The notes under the pieces were generated by a model. That model saw only the letters and a program-made list of their open reading frames with translations, searched no databases and was not told where the DNA came from. Shown one piece after another: positions 1 through 8,980 of a stretch of 64,000 bases of DNA. Within the stretch, counting starts at the first letter, position 1. Each line of letters starts with the position of its first letter. Source of the stretch: Episyrphus balteatus (Eukaryota; Arthropoda; Insecta; Diptera; Syrphidae); assembly GCF_945859705.1 (NCBI RefSeq), contig NC_079134.1:36532576-36596575 (forward strand), given 5' to 3'. Position numbers and translations under genes: made by a program.

Positions 1-2793
1 AAAGTTTAAAATACATAATATAGAAGACCTGGACACATCGGTCGTGCTGAGAATCAAAAACTTAGGTGAAAGCAGAGCTTTGAAAGGAAGATTCTCGAGT
101 TAAATAATATTCGGTTCACTGTTTATCGGAGAGTAGTGAAGGAGAAGATTCAACGAGGACTTATAAGAACTTTTCAGTAACGTCGATCAACACGACAAGT
201 CTACGTTTTCAGTGTAGAAATACCATCTTAGCCTATACGTGTAAAACAAGCTCAACCAACAGTTAACTTCTGGTGCAAAACTAAAGCCAGCTATATTAAG
301 AGAGAGCTAACTGTCGATTTATGTGATTTTGTTAGAGCACTTCTTGAATATCCCAAGTCTGGTGAACCTATAAAGTCAGCATAAATTGACAGAATTGATG
401 ATAATCTCCAGAGACTTTTGATGAATATTGGCTGGGATAAAGCTTCTCCAGTCATTTCGATGACTAGTTTCCTGTTATAAGCGAATTGTAGGTAATATTT
501 AAAGAATGAGGTATTTTTAAACACTTTTTTGGAAGAATAACAGTTATGTTCGAAAAATTGAGTCTCCAGAAAAAAAAAAATCTTAGCTTACTAAGTTGTG
601 ATTAATTAGTTTCTTTCAAAGATAAATTATCCAAAAAGCTTTCGGGGCTCTTGAAAAAACAAAACAAGGCCAAGAAACTAATTGCTAAATTGAAATGGAT
701 TAAATCAAAACTTTCAATCTAATTTTACTGGTTTCCCCTTATTGCCTGTTAAAAAAAATAGCTCCCGGAAATACCAACCAACTACGTTTTGATTTCATAG
801 ATATCTTCGAGCAGGATTTTTCTTTGATAAAAAAAACACAGCTCAAAGTGAATTCAGTTCACGTATATTATGCCTTCTGCACTAATTTTCATTGCAGTTG
901 CACTTAATATCCTTCATAAGGATATTGCATCAACATTAATATTTTTCTTTTTTCTTTCTGTATTCTTTTCACATCTCTTTGCTTCATCTCTGTCTCGAAG
1001 CCTTATAATATAAAGCTGCATTAAGCTACTAGAACCATGTTGTATATTTGTAGTTTCTGCATCGACAACGGTATTGTGCACCAAATCTCTGATGGAGCAC
1101 GCGTTCGTTCAATGCTCTGAGCTCTGAGAATGGCGCCCAACGAAAAGAAACGAAAAGAATCGACGACCGACGACGACAACAACAACTACAAGAAGTATAG
1201 GTATAACGATATGGTGGGTTGAGTGTCCTGGTTTAACCAGTGCCAGCAATCATCTCCACCATAGTTTTTCGTGCAACAACCTCGTGACAGATTTTTATTC
1301 CAATTTCAATGATGCTGATGAGGCTGATGATGAGAATAATGTTATGTTGGAATCAAACCAAAGTGTGCTCCAGATCTGCACACTCAACAAACATGGAGTT
1401 CAGCATCAGGCCTCCTTCATGTTCCGACGCCGCAAAAAGGATAAAATCCATCATCGTTGTCTTTGTAGATGATGATGATGCTATACCTACTCTCTGTTTT
1501 GCTCTGTTCCTGATGCAGCTTCACTATCAATTTAAGTGGATGAGGCATAAATTATGCCACATTGCACAGGACGACCATCAGACCACTACCAAAAAGGATT
1601 TATTTGTACGGAAATATATAGCAAACTGCAACTGCAACAGCAGCACTCTGTTTCACTGCCCAGATGCATCAACCCCCTTTTTATTCGAATTGGAGTTGAA
1701 AGACTTAGGGTCCTCTTTGCTTTCGATTCGAGTGCAGTCTCTACACACATAGCGGGAACCATGATGATGATGACAATGTCTGGCCGGGACTGCATGATGG
1801 GATTCGGGCTTGTGCTTTGGTTGGACTCGTCGCCACTGCTGGCTGCCTCTGCCGCGCCTCGGTCCAGACACTCGAATTGAAATTGAAATGAAAATATAGG
1901 GCACTTGGTGACAACTTTATAACACTGCTTCCCGACAAGACGTGAAAAACGAACGAAAACACACAACACACCAGAATGCAAACAAGGGTGTTGTATCACT
2001 TTGAGATCTTTAGAGAAATACAAAAAAAAAGACACTATCAACGGGATTGAGAACTACTGTGGGAACATTATGGGACATTGCACAGCAAGGATGCTGGGTG
2101 TTAAAAGGGATATGAAGAGTATATTTATTACCTTAAGCGGATTAGCACTATTGATCTTGGTGTGAATCATTATTGTTTTCGTATTTTATGGTTGCCTTTG
2201 ATTAGTTTGTTGCTTCTGCATATGGTGTGTTTGTGTTTTTTTACAGAATGTGTTGCGAGTCAAAGTGTTGCATATGGTGTAGCAGAGAAAGTACCTGCTA
2301 GAGAAACAACTCAATCAGCAGGGTGCCGGTATATACTGGAAGTTAATTGAGGATGTGACTTGATTTACGGCTAGCTGTGGTGATATGTGGAATATCAAAG
2401 TGGGATAATGAAGCACTGGGCATATATATTTGTAGTTTAGTTCAGGCAGGACGTCGTACTCGTATCTAATGGAAAACGAGAAAAGCAATAATGTGTTGGG
2501 AAAGGACAGATAAAGTGGCTTGACAATTGATTGGTTGTTTAGTGATGCCTTGTGTATAGAGTGAGATTCATTCGGGAATTGGAATCGTAATGGAAATGAA
2601 ATGGTCAACAGAAAATAAGCATCGATTTTGGACTAATAACAAGGAAGCTGAGCCTTAGATCCCCCTTCACGTTATAAATAAGTTATGGAATGCGAGGAGA
2701 GTCCTGCATAATTGGTTTTCATTTTGGATTCGGAAAAAAATTTTCACTTTTTGACTTTTTGTAAAAAGTGCTCGGTGTAGTTAATCCTTTAAT
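1..2793. other. Upstream non-coding region
   Basis: I see no convincing gene here. Around 270-480 on the plus strand there is a protein-like stretch broken by stops that could be a decayed transposon, but I do not recognise a family. Around 1300-1800 the open frames on both strands come from GATGAT-rich simple sequence, not from a recognisable protein. The region lies more than 6 kb upstream of the only host exon in the window, so it may hold distal regulatory DNA, but nothing in the sequence proves that. Confidence 0.5.
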
Positions 2794-2974
2794 AGCCCTA
2801 TTCTGGCAAACCTCACAAATTACAAGAACCTCACAAGATGAGCTGAATTTGATTTTTTGAGGTTTTCGTAGCACAAAAACTTTCGAATTTGTGATCAGCT
2901 CTATGGGAGGCCATACAACTCACAAGTTGGAAGAAATTTGTGAGACATAAATCCTTTTGCCAGAATAGGGGGGT
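2794..2974. mobile_element. Short inverted-repeat element, CAGCCCTATT family, interrupted at its right end
   Basis: The left end reads AGCCCTATTCTGGCAAA and is preceded by AAT. The right end reads TTTTGCCAGAATAGGG, its near-perfect reverse complement. Further in, CTCACAAATT and AATTTGTGAG also pair. It has no coding capacity. The end sequence matches the elements at 6240-6737 and 34606-35454, so these look like one non-autonomous family. The neighbouring hAT element inserted exactly at its right edge, in the run of six G residues, so the right boundary is uncertain. Confidence 0.55.
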
Positions 2975-3558
2975 CAGTGCCGGATTAGCCTCAAGGCAAA
3001 CTAGGCAGCTGCCTAGGGGCCCCACTTCAGCTAGGGGCCCCTCTCGCCCCGACTACGAACAAACAAAATTTCTTGGAGTTGTACCTTCAATCTAGTACTA
3101 TAATTACCACATGATCTTCTACTCGAGGAGATAGGAATTTGTAGTTGTGTACCTACTAGATTTCTACTCACGAGTAAACTATCACAACTATCAATATAAC
3201 AGGGCTATTGTACCTATACATGTGTTTATAATGAATTAAGACTCCCATCACATCCTGAAGGGCCCACCCCAGCGATGCCAGATTGAGGGATTTTTTCCTA
3301 TTTTTTTTTTTGGTATTTTTGATTAGGGAAAAACGGAAAATCAACCCAGAAAATGGGAAAACAGTCAGCTCAAAATATATCACGTTTAAATAATAAAAGT
3401 TCTTTTTTCAACATTAAAAATCAAAATTCATCATATTTATATAACAATTAAAAAAAAAAACTACTTCTTCCCATGTGCTTCAACCTTGATATTTAAACTG
3501 TAAATCTCTTCTTAAAAAAAAAAACATTATTATTACCTACTGGTCTATTCGAATATTA

Positions 3559-3711
3559 TTCTATTATTCCAACGACATCGAACCAGAGTTTAGTAACGAG
3601 ATGGTGCCATTAAAGCTCTTCATGTTGCACTCAGATGATATGTCAGAAAAATCTGAGATTGTGCATGCAGAGAAGTTACTCAAAATAATATTAGATAAAA
3701 TTATCCAATAA
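3559..3711 (+). pseudogene. hAT transposase fragment (C-terminal half)
   Basis: The frame containing YSNDIEPEFSNEMVPLKLFM runs open to a TAA at 3709-3711. The pattern of a D-I/L-x-x-E-F motif, then N-E and a hydrophobic K-x-F/Y stretch, resembles the segment before the dimerisation domain in hAT-type transposases of the ZMYM/TTF-zinc-finger group found in many insects. It is only about 50 codons long and lacks the DDE catalytic residues and the ERxFS dimerisation motif, so it is a dead remnant. It fits as the original cargo of the surrounding hAT element. The family assignment rests on pattern memory rather than alignment. Confidence 0.5.
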
Positions 3712-3744
3712 ACGTTCCAAATTTGTTCTGCTTCTACACGAAGA

Positions 3745-4139
3745 TTTTGGAAAAGAAATTGGTATCGTTTCTATTGAAAGGCTCTATTGTTGTTTATTTT
3801 AACAAAAAATGACAAAGGTAAGATTTATTAACAATAAAATTATCTAAAAAATGATATAAAAACCAATTCCGTGAGTTGATTAAATAAAATTTAAAAGTTG
3901 GTAAAAGTGCGGGTTTGTCTCGCAAGGTAGGGCAAAATGGAATTTTTTCATATATCTGACGAAGTTTGTTGGGGTAGTATGAAAATTATAAAATTTTATT
4001 TAATCAACTTACGTAATTGGTTTGTATATAATTTTTTAAGATAATTTTATAGTTAATAAATCTTACATTTGTCATTTTTTGTTTATTTGAACAACAATGG
4101 AGCTATTCAATAAAAACGATACCAATCTCTTTTCCAAGA
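3745..4139. repeat. Foldback: ~150-bp imperfect inverted repeat with ~95-bp loop
   Basis: The left arm (about 3745-3895) begins TTTTGGAAAAGAAATTGGTA. The right arm (about 3990-4138) ends with its near-complement, CCAATCTCTTTTCCAAGA. The arms pair over most of their length with scattered mismatches. This is a foldback or palindromic MITE within the hAT element. No target duplication was identified. The strong hairpin could be a cloning or sequencing trouble spot. Confidence 0.7.
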
Positions 4140-4261
4140 TGGAAGCTGCTCCCGACCTCCTATCAGCCAACCAAATTAATTTTTATGATAAGGACAGCCA
4201 GCGAAACACATTCCATGAAAAAAATTTTAAAAATTGTGATTTCATGCCCATATTTTGAGAT

Positions 4262-4330
4262 TCAGACACGTTTTGGACGCGTTTCAGACGCGTTTTGAAC
4301 GCGTTTCAGACGCATTTTGGACGCGTTTTT
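4262..4330. repeat. 11-bp CpG-rich tandem repeat, short left block
   Basis: About six copies of an 11-bp unit alternating CGTTTCAGACG and CGTTTTGGACG. This is the same unit as the larger block at 4851-5512, separated from it by a reverse-transcriptase fragment. Every unit contains at least one CpG (often ACGCGT), in sharp contrast to the AT-rich surroundings. Confidence 0.85.
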
Positions 4331-4850
4331 TACAAAGTTTTTGAATATGAGCATAGATCAAGCATCGTTTCCTGAACTTCTAAAGACTTCAATTGTACGG
4401 CCAATACACAAAAACGGAAGCAAAAGTGACATAATAAAATAACCGGCCCAGTTCCATCTTATCAGCGGTCGACAAAGTTTTAGAAGAGGTAATGGCGAAT
4501 AGGCTTTATGGATATGTTGAAAAATACCAGATTCTTGAAAAAAATCAGTTTGGTTTCCAAAAAAATAAGAGCATAAATCGGTTGCTTGGAGATTTCTCTA
4601 ATACACTATACTCCAGCCTTCACAAGAGCCATAATTCAATAGTTATTCTATTCATCGACTTCAAAAAGGTCTTTGACACGCTGAGTCATGTGCAAATAAT
4701 AAAACAACTGGATAAAATAGGCGTGAGAGGCAATATTTTATCATGGTTCTCGAACTACCTTCAGAATAGAAGCTTTGAGGTGAAAATTGGAAAAGAGGTT
4801 AGTGAAAGACAAAAACAAACATATGGTGGCCCACAAGGATCAAAACTGGG
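4331..4850 (+). pseudogene. Non-LTR retrotransposon reverse-transcriptase fragment
   Basis: Conserved RT blocks are visible: a FPELLKTSIVRPIHKNGSK-type block 1 near 4365-4420, then LSAVDKVLEEVMANRLY, NQFGFQKNKS, ILFIDFKKVFDTLSH (block A, with D-x-x-K-x-F-D) and GGPQGSKLG (block B). The order and wording match jockey/CR1-like RTs. A frameshift or stop lies near 4439. The upstream endonuclease and the downstream F-A-D-D active site are absent, leaving about 170 codons. The fragment begins and ends abruptly at the 11-bp tandem array, and its reading frame continues into the array for another 40 or so codons. It has no residual function as an RT. Confidence 0.88.
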
Positions 4851-5512
4851 CGTTTCAGACGCGTTTCAGATGCGTTTTGGACGCGTTTCAGACGCGTTTT
4901 GGACGCATTTCAGACGCGTTTCGGATGCGTTTTGGGCGCGTCTGGGCTCGTTTTAGAAGCGTCTGAGCGCGTTTTGGACTCGTTTCAGATGCTTTTTGGA
5001 CGCGTCTGGACGCGTTTCAGGACTCGTTTTGGACGCGTTTTAGACGCGTTTCAGATGCGTTTTGGGCGCGTTTAAGACGCGTTTTGGACGAGTTTCAGAC
5101 GCGTTTCGAACGCGTTTTGGGCTTGTTTTGGATGCGTTTCAGACGCGTTTTGCACGCATTTCAGACGAGTTTTGAACGCGTTTCAGACGAGTTTTGGATG
5201 CGTTTCGGACGCGTTTCAGACGTGTTTTGTACGCGTTTCCGACGCGTTTTGGACGCGTTTTGGATGAGTTTTGGACGCGTTTCAGACGCGTTTCGGACGC
5301 GTTTCAAATGCTTGTGGACGCGTTTTGAACGCGTTTCAGACGAGTTTTGGATGCGTTTCGGACGCGTTTCAGACGTGTTTTGTACGCGTTTCCGACGCGT
5401 TTTGGATGCGTTTTGGACGCGTTTCAGACGCATTTTGAACGCGTTTCCGACGCATTTCAGATGCGGTTTGGACGCGTTTCAGACGCGTTTTGGACACGTT
5501 TTGGACGCGTTT
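4851..5512. repeat. 11-bp CpG-rich tandem array, main block
   Basis: About 60 diverged copies of an 11-bp unit built on GACGCGTTT(C/T)(A/G)N, usually read as a 22-bp pair (CAGACG type then TGGACG type). Because 33 bp equals 11 codons, open frames appear on both strands; they are repeat translations, not genes. The array is rich in MluI-type ACGCGT sites and CpG, which is unusual for this DNA. It lies inside the hAT element and ends just before the AGTTCC repeats. Confidence 0.92.
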
Positions 5513-5900
5513 CTAGAGATGGGTAGTTCCGGAGCCAAATAGTTCCATGGACATGGAACTACATTAATAGTTCCAGTTCCATGTCTTGCATCAGGAAAAA
5601 ATATTCAAATTCATACTATTTCTTTTTTTGATGCATTTTCCTGAAAAAAAAACTCAAATTCTAGATAGTTCCGAGGAACTTGTTCCAGGAACTAGTAAGT
5701 AGATTAAGTTTGAGTCAACTGACATAAGTTTTTCTGGCCGCTTTAAAAGATTATATCCGATTAGTCTCTAGTAAGTTACCTGCACAAATTTCTAACCTAA
5801 CTTAAAAATAGCTTATGATATTGAAAAAGCATCGGAAAAGGGCCCAAGAATTATTTTGCCTAGAGGCCCATGACATGGTTAATCCGGCACTGAGGGGGGT

Positions 5901-6239
5901 AAAGTTAATTTCATATAAACGAACTTCAGGTATGGAGTTACTTGTTGTAAATAAATAAAATAAACAGTTCACCTAGCGAAAAAGGTTGATGGTCTCTCTT
6001 TTTTATTTGGATAAAAAAAAAAAAAAAAACATGATTTTGGAAACGAAAACATTAAAACATCACAATTTTCAATTAAACTTTCATTTTACTATGTTTATAT
6101 TTTGTTTTCCAACAGCTTGTTACTGTACTTTATTTTATTGAAGTTGGTACTATCGAAAATCAAGAGAACATTACTGGTTTTACGATACATTTATGAAAAA
6201 AAAAGAAAATACGTGGGACATAAGTCCCACGGAACTAAT
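5901..6239. other. Non-coding spacer
   Basis: AT-rich sequence with a long A-run near 6013-6030. No gene or structured repeat was recognised. It ends with AAT, the apparent target duplication of the next element. Confidence 0.5.
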
Positions 6240-6737
6240 CAGCCCTATTCTGCTAACCATCGGGGGGAATAACCTCTAAATATTCACCAATTGCCATTCT
6301 GCTTTTCATCACGGGGAATCCAAACTCACGTCGGTAATATCGGTAATGTTGTTCGGTATTCCACTATTCACGTGAATGAACTTGCTCCATACATTTGCAA
6401 TCCGCATACAAAATGTTGCGGATCTGTCACTTTTGGTTGTAAAAATTAATTCACCATCGTTAAAATTAAGCAAAATGCCACTTTTCATAAATTTTTAAAT
6501 ACTTCTTAATATGTAATCGTTTGTTTTTATTTTTTCAATGCAAATAAACACAATTTCTTTCTTTCAATTTACTTCGTCGTAATTTTTTTTTAAGTTGACG
6601 TTCACGTTGACGTTGACGTCAAATAGAGGAATGATAATGCAGTTTTCCCGATGGATAGCAGAATGGTAAGGTAGAGTAAAAGTGAATCGAATGTGTGAAT
6701 CGGATCTGAGAATCACGTGAATAGCAGAATAGGGCTG
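6240..6737. mobile_element. CAGCCCTATT-family MITE with 3-bp AAT target duplication
   Basis: The left end CAGCCCTATTCTGCTA is inverted at the right end as TAGCAGAATAGGGCTG. Both are directly flanked by AAT (6237-6239 and 6738-6740). The element is 498 bp and has no coding capacity. It contains a GACGTT-rich stretch near 6597-6620 (TTGACGTTGACGTCAAA). Its ends match those at 2794 and 34606. A 3-bp duplication does not fit hAT, and AAT is not the palindromic TWA favoured by PIF/Harbinger, so I leave the superfamily open. Confidence 0.75.
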
Positions 6738-6978
6738 AATGTTTCAGTAGGGTAAGACATAATTCCCGAATTCGATTCGGGACTTATGACCCATTAAAGT
6801 GGGAAATAAATCCCGAAAAAAAAATTCGGGACTTATGTTCCGGGGACTTATGTCCCTGCGCCGCAAAATTCCTATAAAACTCCAAAGAGTCAAATAGGCG
6901 ACATTTTTTGACTCCTATTGCATCTTAAAGATGTACACTCTAATAATCTGATAAATATTCTTATCAAGATCCGATAAT
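6738..6978. other. Non-coding spacer
   Basis: The first 130 bp hold several copies of a GGGACTTATG-like phrase (near 6780, 6829, 6843) and matching sense near 6215-6230. Nothing else was recognised. Confidence 0.4.
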
Positions 6979-7115
6979 AGCTGCGTTCCTTTGGAAATAT
7001 TTATCTACTTTTTAGTACTTAAAACTACATTGATCTACTTTGCTATACTGAAAAAGTAGTTCAAAGCAGCTTTAAGTACTAAAAAGTAGATAAATATTTC
7101 CAAAGGAACGCAGCT
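6979..7115. mobile_element. 137-bp palindromic MITE
   Basis: The two arms, about 45 bp each and starting AGCTGCGTTCCTTTGG, are nearly perfect reverse complements. They contain CTACTTTTTAGTACTTAAA and its inverse, around a short centre. AAT sits directly on both sides (6976-6978 and 7116-7118), the same 3-bp duplication as the CAGCCCTATT family. It is too short to encode protein. The transcript would fold into one long hairpin. Confidence 0.8.
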
Positions 7116-7118
7116 AAT

Positions 7119-8700
7119 ATGGTTCGTTCCTATAAGCTTACCAGAAAATAAATAATTCATGTTTGCCTCAAAAGACCTAAAAAGGAATCCGTTTACACTC
7201 AAATACCAATCATATACGATAATCCAGAGAGTACTTATTTCTTAATACTATCAGTTCAAAAGAGAATAGCGATGTTTCGATAAAATTGCTTACATTCAAA
7301 TGTCCAAAAACTTCAGGAGAGAAAAACTAATGCAAAGGCAATAAATAAGGCCAAATTCAAATTTGATTCTTAAGAGTCTTATACAAGTTTTTCAGGTGTA
7401 AAATTACTCATGATGAGAAGCTTCTCAGGATTTAATAGTAGTGAAATTGTTAGTTGGGATATAAAATCAGCATTTTCTAAATTAGCTCCTGTAGATAGCC
7501 ATACTTTTCCTCTTGTCATTTGACGTTAATTTATCCTTAATGTAAAATTAATTTATAACAAGTGTCATGTATTTCAACAAATACAAGGAGGCCAGCAAAA
7601 TCAGAAATAATTTTAAAAGCTGCTGCTACTTCTGAAAAAAAAAATCAAACTCATGATACGGTCTATAATTCACAACATTTTAATTTGGTTGAATTTGCAG
7701 TTCTCTAGTGTGCATTTCTAATTTTCCTCATCTTGACACAGAGTACCTACATTCTTCAAAATCCAACTGTCATTTTTAAGACAACAACAAAAAAAGTCCA
7801 TTTCATCAAAACTGTTATACACGAAAAAATAAATTCTTCTTTTTACATGGCAATGCTTCAAACTGCACTATCCCCTTTTTTGTCTTTTTTTTGTTCATTT
7901 TCTCTTCATTTCCAGCAGATGGCATAGTATCCCATTTAAAAGAAAAATTTCCCAATTAGACAGACGACCAACGACGAGAGTTGAAATTCCGGTCCGGGTT
8001 TTGTTTATTTACAATTTGACAGTTCTAAGAAAATCTTCACACAGCCTACATGGGGATACGGAATAACGGAAAATCGCTGAAGAAAATTCTCCGCGGACAT
8101 TTAATGAAAAATTATTTTTTTTTTGGCAACGAATCCGTACGTAATTCGTAGAAATTAAAAAAAGAATAGCAAAAAATTAAAAAAAAAAATTGTTGTCATA
8201 AATATTTTCTCTCTAATTTTAATTTTAACTGGAATTATAACAAAAAAAAAAATAATTCAAATTAAAATTTTGTTTATTTTTCTATATTAAAAAAAAAAAT
8301 AATACATCCATCAAGTACTTATTCAATTACACTGCATTGCAGTATAATAATAATTATAAATTTCTTTAAATAAAATATTTAAAAAAGCAATTAAGTGTAC
8401 GTTAATTGTTTATCTATTGTTATACTTGGTGGAATGGTGTTGTGTTTGTCGTGCGTGTGAGTGTGTGTTGTATGTGTTTGTTTTGGGTAATATAACGGGG
8501 TTTTTTGTGTCCACTTAAATGAGATTCAAATAAAATTAAAAATAAATTACAAGCCCCATTTCCGGTGGACATCCATATAATATTACTACCGTTACTGTTA
8601 TAATCCTCCATATACTCTCGATTGGTCGGTGTTGTGTCGTGTGTTGTGTATTGGTGTCGGTGTTTTGTCACTGCATTATTACTTTTGTTTATTATTTGTT
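7119..8700. other. Upstream region of the RYK-family gene
   Basis: No gene was recognised. The stretch from about 7960 to 8865 precedes the host start codon and carries GT-rich simple sequence (8440-8480, 8640-8670). The minus-strand frame at 8420-8671 is produced by these CA/GT runs and is not believed. An insect promoter and 5' UTR should lie in the final few hundred bases. Confidence 0.4.
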
Positions 8701-8761
8701 TATAATTAAATTAAATTAACGATCACACACAATTCGTTTGCAATTTAACACGGTAATTGAA

Positions 8762-8842
8762 CACGTGTTGTGTTTGTGTGTGTGTGTTATAAATCTGTCT
8801 TGTTTGGTCTGTCGATTATAACTGTGTTTTTGTGTGTTCAGT
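8762..8842 (+). promoter_or_regulatory. Candidate core promoter elements
   Basis: A perfect CACGTG E-box lies at 8762-8767, a TATAAA at 8788-8793 and an initiator-like TCAGT at 8838-8842, all just upstream of the host ATG. The TATAAA-to-TCAGT spacing of about 50 bp is longer than a normal TATA-initiator pair, so they may not work together. The real start site could equally lie further upstream, or the 5' UTR could be spliced. Confidence 0.3.
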
Positions 8843-8865
8843 GAAATAAAAAAAATATAAAAAAA

Positions 8866-8980
8866 ATGACACTACTTCTCCGTTCAGGCGTTTCCATTGG
8901 AATAATATTGGCACTTCTTAGCGCCGTCAACAGTCATCTGAATGTGTATTTGAATTTGCACGAGATGATGCGTTTAATAG
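8866..8980 (+). CDS. First coding exon of a RYK-family receptor (derailed/doughnut type)
   Basis: The ATG follows an A-rich context with A at -3. The 38 complete codons encode a signal peptide (basic MTLLLRSG start, then hydrophobic VSIGIILALLSAV and a likely cleavage near NS-H), followed by HLNVYLNLHEMMRLIG. That last stretch matches the opening of the WIF ligand-binding domain in RYK receptors, where an LxL-x-x-x-E-x-x-RLIG pattern precedes AELYYVREG. RYK proteins are single-pass membrane receptors with an inactive kinase domain that bind Wnt5-class ligands and guide axons and muscle attachment in flies. The wording is closest to Drosophila doughnut, but 16 residues cannot separate paralogs, so no symbol is given. 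The exon ends in phase 1, one base into a Gly codon, at AG|GTAAGT. The AELYYVREG continuation was not found in the window. Confidence 0.75.

Larger units (their letters stand above)
2975..5892. mobile_element. hAT-superfamily DNA transposon, degraded, with internal insertions
   Basis: The termini are CAGTGCCGGATTA and its exact inverse TAATCCGGCACTG. They are flanked by the perfect 8-bp direct repeat AGGGGGGT (2967-2974 and 5893-5900). An 8-bp target duplication with CAG-type ends is the signature of the hAT superfamily. The interior carries a transposase remnant (3559-3711), a foldback structure (3745-4139), an 11-bp tandem array (4262-5512) and a reverse-transcriptase fragment within that array (4331-4850). 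No intact transposase remains, so the copy cannot mobilise itself. A block of AGTTCC/GGAACT repeats at 5520-5700 begins with a TAGAGATGGG-like sequence and may be a solo end of another hAT. Confidence 0.9.

Noticed and set aside
1284..2041. Overlapping frames of 60-150 codons on both strands
   Set aside because: They shadow each other across GATGAT-rich sequence and show no domain or codon bias.
5084..5542. 152-codon frame and its 90-codon antisense partner
   Set aside because: Pure translation of the 11-bp tandem repeat.
8420..8671. 83-codon minus-strand frame rich in Thr and His
   Set aside because: Created by GT/CA simple sequence upstream of the host exon.
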